Positions 44,677 to 53,288 of a stretch of 64,000 nucleotides of DNA are shown here, piece by piece. The stretch's first letter is position 1. Each line of letters opens with the position of its first letter. Position numbers and translations under genes: made by a program. The DNA comes from Virgibacillus necropolis. GTDB taxonomy: Bacteria > Bacillota > Bacilli > Bacillales > Amphibacillaceae. Below the pieces are notes generated by a model. The model was given only the letters and a program-made list of their open reading frames with translations. It had not been told where the DNA came from and searched no databases. Where the stretch lies: contig NZ_CP022437.1 of the NCBI RefSeq assembly GCF_002224365.1, positions 62,001-126,000 of the forward strand, given 5' to 3'.

Positions 44677-45783
44677 TTAATCTAATTCTGAAAGTGATAT
44701 CCTATATAGCCTGTCATCATTCTCCTGTGGAGCACCGCGCCCATCTCTATTATTATTAATAAAATAAAGATAGTTATCCTCAATCTGTACATCTCGAATT
44801 CTTCCAAGGCCGGTTATAACTTCACGGTATTCACCTGTTTCAAGATCAAATTCTAAAACAGCAGATCCCCTTAATGCTGCAACGTACAATTTTCCATTAT
44901 AATTGTCCATTCCTGATGGTGCCCAAGTTGAATCATCTCCAGAAGTGAATAGCGGTGAGACCATCCCATCCTGTTCTTCATATCCTTCGATAATTGGCCA
45001 GCCGTAGTTTTGACCGGCTTCTATTCTATTTATTTCATCATTAGCATCGTTTCCATGCTCACTAGCATATAGTGTTCCGTCAGGTAACCAGGTCATCCCT
45101 TGAGGATTTCGATGGCCATAACTATAGACATATGAGTTCGGAAAAGGATTATCATTTGGAATCGATCCATCCAGATTCATTCTTAAAATTTTACCACCCA
45201 ATGAATCGAGATCTTGTGCTATTTCACGTTCAGAAGCGTCCCCAGCTGTTGCATAAAGTTTCCCATCAGGTCCAATTTTAAGTCTTCCTCCGTGATGGTA
45301 GGAGCCACTTGGAATTTTATCGAGAAGCAAACTCTCTTCCCTCCAAACATTATCTTCCAAACGGAGTGTTATGACGCGATTAAATTGCCCATCACTTTCT
45401 TCATACGTATAATAGGCATAAGCTAGATTCGATTCGGAAAAGTCAGGAGCAAGGACAAATCCAAGTAACCCTGCCTCTGAGGCTGTGGATATCTCTTGCT
45501 TGAGTTCTACACTTTGCCTTTCCACTTCTCCTCCTTCTATCTTAACGATGGTGCCAGATCTTTCTGTTAAATAAAATGTATCCTCCAGTTTCTCGATGGA
45601 CCATGGGACATCCAAATTTCCAGCAATAACTTCTAGATTTTCAGGCAAAGATAACTCTTCTTGTTGTGTATCTCCCAAATTATTAGAAGAATCTTGATTA
45701 CTAGAAGAATTTTGCTCATCATTTGCGGAACAACCAATAAGAAAAAGAATACCGATTAGATATCCTGATAAGATTTTTTTCAT
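44677..45783 (-). CDS. PQQ-dependent sugar dehydrogenase-like lipoprotein
   Basis: This 368-aa protein is a glucose/sorbosone dehydrogenase-fold beta-propeller with a lipoprotein signal (lipobox LIGC near residue 18) and a Ser/Asn-rich linker, so it should be anchored outside the membrane. Family blocks are EAGLLGFVLAPDF, YHHGGRLKIGPDGKLYATAGD, YGHRNPQGMTWLPDG and YASEHGNDANDEINRIEAGQNYGWP. GAGGAG lies 8 nt before ATG 45783. The enzyme may oxidise aldose sugars if PQQ is available; cofactor use in Bacillaceae homologues is uncertain. Confidence 0.85.
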   Translation of the reverse strand: MKKILSGYLIGILFLIGCSANDEQNSSSNQDSSNNLGDTQQEELSLPENLEVIAGNLDVPWSIEKLEDTFYLTERSGTIVKIEGGEVERQSVELKQEISTASEAGLLGFVLAPDFSESNLAYAYYTYEESDGQFNRVITLRLEDNVWREESLLLDKIPSGSYHHGGRLKIGPDGKLYATAGDASEREIAQDLDSLGGKILRMNLDGSIPNDNPFPNSYVYSYGHRNPQGMTWLPDGTLYASEHGNDANDEINRIEAGQNYGWPIIEGYEEQDGMVSPLFTSGDDSTWAPSGMDNYNGKLYVAALRGSAVLEFDLETGEYREVITGLGRIRDVQIEDNYLYFINNNRDGRGAPQENDDRLYRISLSELD

Positions 45784-45949
45784 CCACATTACTCCTCGCA
45801 TAGTATACTTTTGATATAAGGAACTTTTTCTGTATTCATTAGTTGAATTACCGCTCTATAACGATAATTCAACTAGTTAACTAGTTACCAACTCAAATTA
45901 AATTTTCAAATGATCTATATAATCATTGGTATTTACTACCTTACATAAA

Positions 45950-46990
45950 CTACATGGTACTGATATCGATTACGAATCGATATCGAACGTCAGAAGCCAA
46001 GACGCGTTCGAAAGCTTCATCAATTTGATCGGCAGAAATGACTTCAACCTGAGAAACAATGTTATGTTCGGCACAGAAATCTAACATTTCTTGCGTCTCA
46101 CGGATACCACCAATCATGGAACCAGCAAACGAGCGACGATGACCGATAAGAGATTGTACGTTTAATGACAAGGGTTCTCCGGGAGCACCAACATTAACCA
46201 GCATGCCGTCAAGCGTAAGTAATCCGAAATAGGCATCCATGTCAATTTTTGCACTTACTGTATTAATAATTAAATCAAAAGAGCCAGCAAGTTTTTCAAA
46301 TGTTTCTGGATTACTTGTAGCGTAGTAGTCAGCTGCCCCAAATTGCAATCCATCGTCTTTTTTATTCAATGTTTGTGATAGAACAGTTACCTCAGCTCCC
46401 ATCGCATGTGCAATTTTGACAGCCATATGGCCAAGGCCTCCCATCCCCACAATGGCTACCTTCTTACCTAAGCCAGCTTTCCAATGATTTAACGGGGAAT
46501 AGGTTGTAATACCTGCGCAAAGTAATGGTGCTGCGACCTCAAGCTCGATACTCTCAGGAATGCAGAGTACAAAGTCCTCCGATACGACAATGTGGGTAGA
46601 ATAGCCACCTTGCGTATGTTCCCCATATTTATCAACCGCTGCATAGGTGTCTATTTTGCCATTAAGGCAGTACTGTTCTTCTCCTTTAAGACAATTCTCA
46701 CATTCTCCACAGGAATCAACCATGCAGCCGACACCTACTCGATCGCCAACTTCATATTTTGTAACATCAGGTCCAATATCTGTTACAATTCCTGCAATCT
46801 CGTGTCCAGGAACAATAGGATAATGTACATCTCCCCAATCGCCGTGAGCAGTATGAATATCAGAATGACATATACCTGCATATTTGATTTCAATTAGTAC
46901 ATCCTTTTTATCCAGATTACGACGTTTAATTTCAGCTGCTCGAAATGGTTTGTTTGGACCATCGACAGCTCGTGCTTTAGCAGTTACCAT
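45950..46990 (-). CDS. adhA: Zinc-dependent alcohol dehydrogenase (AdhA type)
   Basis: This 346-aa enzyme of the cinnamyl-alcohol dehydrogenase group oxidises alcohols or reduces toxic aldehydes with NAD(P). The catalytic zinc site is GICHSDIH plus GHEIAGIV, the structural zinc cysteines are in CGECENCLKGEEQYC, and the cofactor loop is GMGGLGHMAVKIA. It is close to B. subtilis AdhA, part of the AdhR formaldehyde/methylglyoxal response. A MerR-type promoter lies upstream and an AdhR-like gene is divergent. Confidence 0.92.
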   Translation of the reverse strand: MVTAKARAVDGPNKPFRAAEIKRRNLDKKDVLIEIKYAGICHSDIHTAHGDWGDVHYPIVPGHEIAGIVTDIGPDVTKYEVGDRVGVGCMVDSCGECENCLKGEEQYCLNGKIDTYAAVDKYGEHTQGGYSTHIVVSEDFVLCIPESIELEVAAPLLCAGITTYSPLNHWKAGLGKKVAIVGMGGLGHMAVKIAHAMGAEVTVLSQTLNKKDDGLQFGAADYYATSNPETFEKLAGSFDLIINTVSAKIDMDAYFGLLTLDGMLVNVGAPGEPLSLNVQSLIGHRRSFAGSMIGGIRETQEMLDFCAEHNIVSQVEVISADQIDEAFERVLASDVRYRFVIDISTM

Positions 46991-47116
46991 AAATTAAAAC
47001 CTCCGATAATATATTTTTAAGATAAGATGTTTGTATTAGACATCAATGGCTAAATTAAAATTGAATTTCCTTTTATTCATTTTTTATCCATGTACGCCTC
47101 CCTATTCTTGGAAATC

Positions 47117-47147
47117 ATGTTACTCCATGAAGTTAACTTTAGGTCAA
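47117..47147 (-). promoter_or_regulatory. MerR/AdhR-type promoter of adhA
   Basis: On the minus strand TTGACC (47142-47147) and TAACAT (47117-47122) are 19 nt apart, with the palindromic core AAGTTAACTT between them. This matches the architecture of AdhR-controlled promoters. Confidence 0.7.
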
Positions 47148-47240
47148 CTAATTAGATTCTTTTTTTAGATAATTCATTTCAGCCTTTATTAACTATCCTT
47201 ACAACATGCAGAAAAATAGAGTTAACTTTAAATCCTATTT

Positions 47241-47269
47241 TTGACGTTCCCCAAGTACTGTGATAGAAT
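47241..47269 (+). promoter_or_regulatory. Probable adhR promoter
   Basis: TTGACG (47241-47246) and TAGAAT (47264-47269) are separated by 17 nt. An upstream GAGTTAACTTTAA site and a downstream TTAAGTTAGCTCAAGG site could also bind the regulator. Confidence 0.5.
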
Positions 47270-47307
47270 CCTTTTCAACCATTAAGTTAGCTCAAGGTTT
47301 GTATTTA

Positions 47308-47394
47308 TTAGAAAACTTGGCATTCGCCAAGCCTTTGGGCGAATGACTTAGTTGCACTTATGCAGATAAGAAAGTTCTATACTTTCTTATCTGT
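47308..47394. repeat. Dispersed hairpin repeat, copy 2 (adhR leader)
   Basis: TTAGAAAACTTGGCATTCGC, GGGCGAATGACTTAGTTGCA and a perfect hairpin AGATAAGAAAGT/ACTTTCTTATCT match copy 1 at 17469-17555. CTTGGC/GCCAAG and CATTCGCC/GGCGAATG are alternative stems that exclude each other. The copy sits between the adhR promoter and its ribosome site. Confidence 0.75.
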
Positions 47395-47415
47395 TAAAAA
47401 AGGGGAGAAATAAGA

Positions 47416-47829
47416 ATGACTTATTCTATCAGCGATGTTGCTAAAAAGTTGAATCTCACTGTACACACTTTACGTTATTATGATAGAGAGGGACTAATCC
47501 CTTTTGTAGAACGTACCGCTAATGGAACTAGAGTGTTTAAAGAATCGGATGTAGACTTATTAAAAATTATTCAATGCTTGAAATCTAGCGGAATGGCCAT
47601 CAAAGATATCAAGACTTTTATTGAATGGTGTTCTGATGGAGATTCCACCCTGCAACAAAGATATGACTTATTTATGGAACAAAAAGCCGTTGTAGAAACA
47701 CAAATGGAGGAACTGAAAAAGACACTAGATGTTATCGAACATAAATGTCACTATTATAGGGTAGCACTTGACGCAGGAACAGAGGATGTTCATAAAAACA
47801 ATAAAATAGGAAATACCGTTTTTGATTAA
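47416..47829 (+). CDS. adhR: MerR-family regulator, AdhR-like
   Basis: This 137-aa regulator has the MerR DNA-binding domain YSISDVAKKLNLTVHTLRYYDREGLIPFVERT and a C-terminal coiled coil. The Cys in IIQCLKSSGMAIKDI matches the conserved thiol of AdhR/NmlR proteins, which sense aldehydes or thiol stress. It is head to head with adhA, as expected for its activator. GGGGAG precedes the ATG. Confidence 0.85.
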   Translation: MTYSISDVAKKLNLTVHTLRYYDREGLIPFVERTANGTRVFKESDVDLLKIIQCLKSSGMAIKDIKTFIEWCSDGDSTLQQRYDLFMEQKAVVETQMEELKKTLDVIEHKCHYYRVALDAGTEDVHKNNKIGNTVFD

Positions 47830-47832
47830 TAT

Positions 47833-47881
47833 AAATCATCTGTACTTCATAAATCTGTATATGAAATACAGATGATTTTAT
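47833..47881. terminator. Terminator between adhR and the MFS gene
   Basis: AAATCATCTGTA and TACAGATGATTT are exact inverted arms followed by TATTTG, between convergent genes. Confidence 0.8.
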
Positions 47882-47941
47882 TTGTTCTCCCTGTGCCTTA
47901 ACAGAAAATCTCCGGATCTTAAGTCTCTAAAAAAAGAAGAA

Positions 47942-49099
47942 TTATGCAGCGGTTTTATACAATGAATTTCGAAGTATAATACATATAAAACCGATCACTA
48001 ATGAAAGGACACCTACGAATAAAATGTATTTCGTTCCAAATTGTGCAATGATAACTCCCGCTATACCAGCGCCAATCGTGGTACCTAAGTTAACAGAAGT
48101 CAGGAATAACCCATTTGCAAAATCTGGAGCCTTAGGGGCGGAAGACATAATCCAATATTGATTGATATTTGCACCAATCCCTCCCAATATTCCCCAAACT
48201 AATATAATAATAGCTGTAGGTACAGTAAGTTCAGCCACAAAGAAAAAGATAAGATAAACGGCTACTAATACCATGGGGAAAATTGTTACAGAACGGATAG
48301 GGTATTCTGTAAGTAATCTGCCCGCAATAATATTCCCTGCAATATTGGCCAAACCATAAACCAGCAACATGATACTAATTAAATTTGCCGACATATTCGT
48401 TACAACATCTAGATATGAAGCAAGGTAACTATATACTCCGAAAATGGCTGCGTTTAAGAAGAGAACAGCCAAAATAGAGAGCCAAGTAATTCCATGCGTT
48501 AAAATCTTTAGCTGAGAACCGTAAGAGAGTCTTTCTTGTACTGGCATGGAAGGTACAAAAATTAATGTTGCAATTAAGGTAAAAATATTTACAACAGCGA
48601 AAAAGGACATCGCCACTTCAAGTGAAATCGTATTGGCAATAAAGCTTACGACTGGCACACCTAAAACCATACCTGCGGAAACACCTATAAAAACTTTAGA
48701 GATAGCCTTTGGTGCTTCTTTTTCGCTAACAGAAGCAGCAGCAACTGATAAAGCTATCGAGACATAGACCGGGTGGAAAAAGGCTGGTATAACACGTGCT
48801 ACTAAAGCAACCGTAAAATTGGTTGTAAAAACGGAAATAATGTTACCAATAATGAAAATAACTAATACCAGTAACATTACTTTTTTTCGATTCATACGAG
48901 AAAATACTAATGGCAGCGTTGGTCCAGCAATGGCAATGGCTAACGCAAAAAGACTAACCATTAAACCAGCTGTCGAAACACTGACATCAAAATGATCTGC
49001 TAAATCAGGAAGTATGCCAATTACACCCATTTCGGTATTGATAATACCAAAAACACCAACTGCTAAGATAAATATAAGTAAACTTTTAGAATTCTTCAT
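47942..49099 (-). CDS. MFS transporter (drug/sugar-efflux type)
   Basis: This 385-aa protein has 12 membrane helices of the DHA1 group: NTEMGVIGILPDLADHFDVSVSTAGLMVSLFALA at the start and a GP.LPLVFSRMNRKK loop after helix 2. It probably exports small molecules by proton antiport. I chose ATG 49099, where similarity to the family begins, although its ribosome site is poor; the 20 codons before it come from a deleted dehydrogenase gene. A LysR regulator is divergent. Confidence 0.85.
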   Translation of the reverse strand: MKNSKSLLIFILAVGVFGIINTEMGVIGILPDLADHFDVSVSTAGLMVSLFALAIAIAGPTLPLVFSRMNRKKVMLLVLVIFIIGNIISVFTTNFTVALVARVIPAFFHPVYVSIALSVAAASVSEKEAPKAISKVFIGVSAGMVLGVPVVSFIANTISLEVAMSFFAVVNIFTLIATLIFVPSMPVQERLSYGSQLKILTHGITWLSILAVLFLNAAIFGVYSYLASYLDVVTNMSANLISIMLLVYGLANIAGNIIAGRLLTEYPIRSVTIFPMVLVAVYLIFFFVAELTVPTAIIILVWGILGGIGANINQYWIMSSAPKAPDFANGLFLTSVNLGTTIGAGIAGVIIAQFGTKYILFVGVLSLVIGFICIILRNSLYKTAA

Positions 49100-49130
49100 A
49101 AAATATTGTCCAACTTCTTTCCTCGGCAAG

Positions 49131-49202
49131 TTACTTACAAGTTGCTTCACCAATCCCACTGGAAGCTCCCATAATAATAATCACTTTATCTTTAATTGCC
49201 AT
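49131..49202 (-). pseudogene. N-terminal stub of a short-chain dehydrogenase
   Basis: From ATG 49202, behind GGGGGAG, the frame reads MAIKDKVIIIMGASSGIGEA followed by TCK and a stop, a clear SDR cofactor-binding start. A deletion has joined it to the region before the MFS gene. The ancestral unit was probably SDR then MFS under the divergent LysR regulator. Confidence 0.75.
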
Positions 49203-49324
49203 AATTAAACTCCCCCTTCTTAAGTAATTTACCTTCTCAATAACATCATAAGATGATATTATTCAAATAACAAATACCTATATCAAATACATTAATATAG
49301 CTAATAGACATAGGGGGATTTTTT

Positions 49325-50200
49325 ATGGAGGTTCGGTTATTACGTTACTTCATTGCTGTCGCGAACCAACAAAGTATTTCTGCAGCAGCAAAATATTTAC
49401 ATATATCACAACCTACATTATCGAGACAATTAAGTGACTTGGAAGCTGAATTAGGTCTTCCTTTATTCATCAGGGGAAACCGAAAAATTACCTTAACAGA
49501 CGAAGGAGTATTTTTACTAACAAAAGCGAAAGAAATTGTGGAGTTAGTCGATAAGACAGAAGCAAATTTTAAACAATCAGCAGAAATTATTAGTGGAGAA
49601 ATATACATCGGTGGCGGAGAAACGGAAGCAATGCATTTTATTGCCAAGACTTTAAAAGAGTTACTTAAGGATCATCCAGCTATTCAATTTCATTTATACA
49701 GTGGAAATGCAGATGACATTACAGATAAATTAGACAGTGGATTATTAGACTTTGGTATTGTAATCGAACCAACAGATAAGGAAAAATATAATTACATGCA
49801 CTTACCTGCTACGGATGTTTGGGGCGTATTAATGCGTAAAGATAGTCCTTTAGCACATAAACAATCTATCCAACCAATGGATTTAATAGATAAACCTTTA
49901 TTAATCTCACGTCAAACAACCGTGGATAATGAACTGACAGGTTGGTTTGGACAGGACGTTAAGAATCTCCATATTACTGGAACGTATAACTTGCTTTATA
50001 ACGCCACACTCATGGTTGAAGAAAATCTTGGATATGCCTTGTGTTTAGATAAACTTATTAACACATCAGGAGACAGCCAACTTTGCTTTAAACCTTTGAA
50101 CCCTAAATTACATGCGGGATTAAATATTATCTGGAAAAAGCATCAAGTATTCTCCAATGCAGCAAGTAAATTTTTAGATCAAATTCGATATAACATTTAA
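49325..50200 (+). CDS. LysR-family transcriptional regulator
   Basis: This 291-aa regulator has the LysR helix-turn-helix MEVRLLRYFIAVANQQSISAAAKYLHISQPTLSRQLSDLEAELG and a periplasmic-binding-type effector domain. GGGGGGA is about 7 nt before the ATG. Divergent placement from the SDR stub and MFS gene suggests that it controls them. Confidence 0.9.
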   Translation: MEVRLLRYFIAVANQQSISAAAKYLHISQPTLSRQLSDLEAELGLPLFIRGNRKITLTDEGVFLLTKAKEIVELVDKTEANFKQSAEIISGEIYIGGGETEAMHFIAKTLKELLKDHPAIQFHLYSGNADDITDKLDSGLLDFGIVIEPTDKEKYNYMHLPATDVWGVLMRKDSPLAHKQSIQPMDLIDKPLLISRQTTVDNELTGWFGQDVKNLHITGTYNLLYNATLMVEENLGYALCLDKLINTSGDSQLCFKPLNPKLHAGLNIIWKKHQVFSNAASKFLDQIRYNI

Positions 50201-50233
50201 AAACACTTATAAATCTCAAATAATAGGTATAAC

Positions 50234-50266
50234 AAAATCCAGTATATCTAATACTGGATTTTATAA
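50234..50266 (+). terminator. Rho-independent terminator after lysR
   Basis: AAAATCCAGTAT and ATACTGGATTTT form a perfect 12-bp hairpin followed by ATAATTTG. Confidence 0.8.
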
Positions 50267-50346
50267 TTTGCCCTAGAGTTAACTTTATGTTGTAAAATTA
50301 AAAGATAATAAGAACTAGGAAGGATGGAATAGATATTTTAAAGCGA

Positions 50347-51471
50347 TTGTTTTTTATGCTGTTAATTATATTGTTGGCGTTTTGGACGAGACCGTTTTGG
50401 GAAGACTCCGCTCGTGAATTTATTCCTGAAGCCGTTAGTGATACTTTTCACTCTGCAAAGGATTTTACTACCCAAACGATAGATAATGACTTTGATTTTG
50501 ACAAGGTGAGAGATCAAGCTACATCTCTTTACAATTCCGTAATTGATTCTGTGCAAGAAAAAGAACAAAAGCAGGTAGAAAAACCTGAACTAGCAACGCC
50601 AGACGAGCAGTCCTTTTCAATTGGAAACGTAGAGTTAGGGGATGCAAAAAATGACGTTGAAGAAATGTACGGAGCGCCATCACGAGAAAGTGAGAATGAA
50701 TATGGTGTAGATTGGTCCACTTACCATGAAAACTACCAAAATTTTATGATGGTTGCATATGATGAACAAGAAGTTGTTCGTGGGTTATTCACAAATCAAG
50801 ATTTGCTCTCTTCACAGTTTAATATAGCATTAGGAGACACAAAAGCTGTAGTGAACGATACGTTGGGTGAACCAGAAGAATTGATTCGCAATGGCTTGTT
50901 TAACTATCAAATCACTAGCGAAGGAGAATACGATGTATACCAAATAGATGGGAACTATGTGACTATCTTTTACGATATTCATGAAGGAAATGAGGTCACA
51001 GCTATTCAAATAATTGATGAGGACTTAGAAGCTGCGAAGGACTCTCTCTATACTACCGGTAGTGAAGAATTAAAAGAGGGTTTTGAATATCAATTATTTG
51101 ACCTAACTAATTCTACTCGTGTAAATCACAACCTCCCTGTCTTAGAGTGGAACGAGGCCGCAAGAGAAACTGCTAGAAAACACAGTACTGATATGGCGGA
51201 AAATCAATTCTTTAGTCATACGAATTTACAAGGCCAGTCTCCTTTTGATCGAATGGAAGAAGACGAAATTGCTTTTACAACTGCTGGAGAAAACCTAGCT
51301 TACGGGCAATTTAGCAGTATTTTCGCCCACCAAGGCTTAATGAATTCACTAGGACACCGCAAGAATATATTACACAATGGGTTTACTGAGTTAGGAGTTG
51401 GTGTTGCTTTTAATGACAACAACCAGCCATTTTATACGGAGAACTTTTTTAGTAATCAATGGTTATACTAA
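50347..51471 (+). CDS. CAP-domain (SCP/PR-1) protein, YlbC-like
   Basis: This protein of about 374 aa has an N-terminal membrane anchor (FFMLLIILLAFW), a central CAP-associated domain with a repeated EEMYGAPSRE/NDTLGEPEE pattern, and a C-terminal CAP domain (about 245-370) with LEWNEAARETARKHS, FSHTNLQGQSPFDRM, AGENLAYG and LGHRKNIL. Histidines and glutamates of the CAP cleft are present. It resembles B. subtilis YlbC, of unknown role outside the membrane. The start is uncertain: TTG 50347 is listed, but AAGGATGG is better spaced for an ATT codon at 50335, a rare start. Confidence 0.82.
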   Translation: MFFMLLIILLAFWTRPFWEDSAREFIPEAVSDTFHSAKDFTTQTIDNDFDFDKVRDQATSLYNSVIDSVQEKEQKQVEKPELATPDEQSFSIGNVELGDAKNDVEEMYGAPSRESENEYGVDWSTYHENYQNFMMVAYDEQEVVRGLFTNQDLLSSQFNIALGDTKAVVNDTLGEPEELIRNGLFNYQITSEGEYDVYQIDGNYVTIFYDIHEGNEVTAIQIIDEDLEAAKDSLYTTGSEELKEGFEYQLFDLTNSTRVNHNLPVLEWNEAARETARKHSTDMAENQFFSHTNLQGQSPFDRMEEDEIAFTTAGENLAYGQFSSIFAHQGLMNSLGHRKNILHNGFTELGVGVAFNDNNQPFYTENFFSNQWLY

Positions 51472-51488
51472 CCCCATAATAGTTAGTT

Positions 51489-51522
51489 GAAGAGGCTGGG
51501 ATATAACTAGCCTCTTTATTTG
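51489..51522 (+). terminator. Rho-independent terminator after the CAP gene
   Basis: GAAGAGGCT and AGCCTCTTTATTTG form a hairpin with a U-rich tail 18 nt after the stop codon. Between here and 51685 nothing else is seen. Confidence 0.8.
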
Positions 51523-51685
51523 TAATAAATAAAAGCAAATTCTTGGATAATGTCCAAGCAAGTCTTTTAACATTTTGGCGATAAAATGCATAGCTTTTTT
51601 TTGCTATCATTAATATAAATCTCACCACTATTCATCAACTTACCAATTAGTTGTGATTGAAGAAGAAATTATCCCGATAAGATAA

Positions 51686-51832
51686 TCATTGAGAAAAAAC
51701 TTTATTAAGGAGTTTAAAAGCGAATTTACTTAATTTCATCCAAAACCAGCTGTACAATAAAAAACCGCCGATGATGGCAACCAGCGCAGCTGTTGCGGCG
51801 ATAATCGAACTGATTAGTATATTTAAATCCAT
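51686..51832 (-). CDS. Small membrane protein (48 aa)
   Basis: From ATG 51832, with GAAGGAG 8 nt upstream, the frame encodes MDLNILISSIIAATAALVAI and a further hydrophobic stretch (IIGGFLLYSWFW), then a lysine-rich helix. This is a single-span anchor. Its first half is like the N-terminus of longer membrane-anchored Bacillus proteins, so it may be either a genuine small protein or a shortened one. Confidence 0.6.
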   Translation of the reverse strand: MDLNILISSIIAATAALVAIIGGFLLYSWFWMKLSKFAFKLLNKVFSQ

Positions 51833-51974
51833 ATGTATAGCTCCTTCACAAATCCTGTCAATCGTCCTATTATATAGTTATACATATACCCAAAGGTGCG
51901 GTTAACCCTATATATAGAAGACTACGTGCGGGCGATTTTGTTAGGCTTAACAGTCTAATTTGCAAAAAAGGTAA

Positions 51975-52092
51975 TTAACCTAACGGGTCTCTAAACTCCA
52001 ATTGACTCGTATCCACAGCAACGCGAAATTTTTCTTCATTTTATCCATTCCTTTAAGTTATTTGTTTTTAACGTAACTTTCTTTATTTCCAA
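51975..52092 (-). pseudogene. Decayed glyoxalase/VOC-like gene start
   Basis: A TTG at 52092 behind AAAGGAGGGG starts MEIKKVTLKTNNLKEWIK and stops; a shifted frame continues EKFRVAVDTSQLEFRDP and stops. Both pieces fit the beginning of a vicinal-oxygen-chelate protein. The region just upstream (52100-52270) also holds a protein-like frame without a start, so this patch looks like decayed coding DNA. Confidence 0.35.
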
Positions 52093-52298
52093 TTGTAATC
52101 CCCTCCTTTCGTTTGGAAGAAGTGTTATTTTCACAATCTCATTTTTACCAAATACATCTTCTCGAAAAACAGGAGAAAATGCTATATCATCTATTCTGTC
52201 ATTAACTAGATTAGCCGCCTCGGTGTGATACTGTAATAAGTTAATACCTAAAACAATGGCAAATTTTGTTTTTTACCCATTTGCTCCTAATTAAAATA

Positions 52299-52727
52299 CT
52301 ACTCATCATCATGGCTTAACCCAACCCTGGCTATATCTCCAATTTTAATAACCTTTTCGTCTTTTTTTCTACCACTTTTTTCTTCTTCATCAATATTAAG
52401 TTTTTCTCTACTAACCTTGGTTTCTGTTCTTCCGGACAAACCATTAGAAAATGCTTGTGTCAGGGGAGATGGATAATGAACTCTCTCTTTTTTAATCTTT
52501 TCGCAAACAGAAAACCTATAATACACCTCTGTAACTTCCAACTTATCTTTTATAAAGTCAAGGGTCCCCAAAACTTCATTATCATTATAAGGATCTTTTA
52601 TTTCTTCGCCTTCTAAGAAAATCTCAATTTTTTCTCCCTCAGTAATATCATCCATATAACCACCATTAATAACTAGGCTATAATCATCAATTATCTTTAT
52701 CACTCTGAATGTCGTAGAATTGCTCAT
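52299..52727 (-). CDS. Hypothetical protein with FlgT-C/SH3-like barrel pattern
   Basis: This 142-aa soluble protein is beta-rich at the N-terminus (FRVIKIIDDYSLVINGGYMDDITEGEKIEIF, then EVLGTLDFIKDKLEVTEVY), a pattern seen in small barrel domains like the C-terminus of FlgT, then a charged linker and a final strand KVIKIGDIARVG that may close the barrel. ATG 52727 overlaps the membrane coiled-coil gene upstream by about 40 nt, so the two are a unit. Function is unknown. Confidence 0.65.
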   Translation of the reverse strand: MSNSTTFRVIKIIDDYSLVINGGYMDDITEGEKIEIFLEGEEIKDPYNDNEVLGTLDFIKDKLEVTEVYYRFSVCEKIKKERVHYPSPLTQAFSNGLSGRTETKVSREKLNIDEEEKSGRKKDEKVIKIGDIARVGLSHDDE

Positions 52728-53178
52728 CAAAGTCCCTCTCTTCCTTAGAAATAATGTCTATTCCTCTCTTTCGTACGCTCGCTGCTTCGTCTCTTAACCG
52801 TTCATACTTTTTATTAGGATATTTCTCTACAACATGAGCGTTATACTCTTTTAGCAGATCACTTAGAAACTTTAAATCATGGGTCACAAAAATCTGTCTT
52901 TTATGTATAAACTTATCACGAAGGTCTATTTTATTTCGAAGAGAATCTGTTTCATTTCTCAAACGTGTAACTTTATCTTGGAGGTTGTCATTCGTTTGAG
53001 ATGTTTCATAAAGTCTATACTGAATTCGAAGACCATACCCAAAATAACATATTGAAATAATAACTAAGCTCAAAATAATCTTATTTTGTAGAGACCAAGT
53101 TGAAGGTATAAAAAAACCCACAAAACCAAAAAGTCCAAATAGGGGCATAGAATACAGATATTTTGTTAACCATTGCAA
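52687..53178 (-). CDS. Membrane-anchored coiled-coil protein, hypothetical
   Basis: This 163-aa protein has two membrane helices (MPLFGLFGFVGFFIP and KIILSLVIISICYFGYGL), then a coiled coil (TNDNLQDKVTRLRNETDSLRN) and an acidic end. I set the start at TTG 53178 because GGGGGG lies 6 nt upstream. It overlaps the barrel-domain gene and lies next to transposon debris, so it may be cargo of the Tn7-like element. No family is recognised. Confidence 0.6.
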   Translation of the reverse strand: MQWLTKYLYSMPLFGLFGFVGFFIPSTWSLQNKIILSLVIISICYFGYGLRIQYRLYETSQTNDNLQDKVTRLRNETDSLRNKIDLRDKFIHKRQIFVTHDLKFLSDLLKEYNAHVVEKYPNKKYERLRDEAASVRKRGIDIISKEERDFDEQFYDIQSDKDN

Positions 53179-53288
53179 GAATAACCCCCCTTTTTGACAC
53201 GTAATATTCTGTATAAAAAAACAAAAAAGCTTCGTTAATACAGTTAAATAATAACACAAATAACCAATTTTATTCTGAATTCCTGTTC

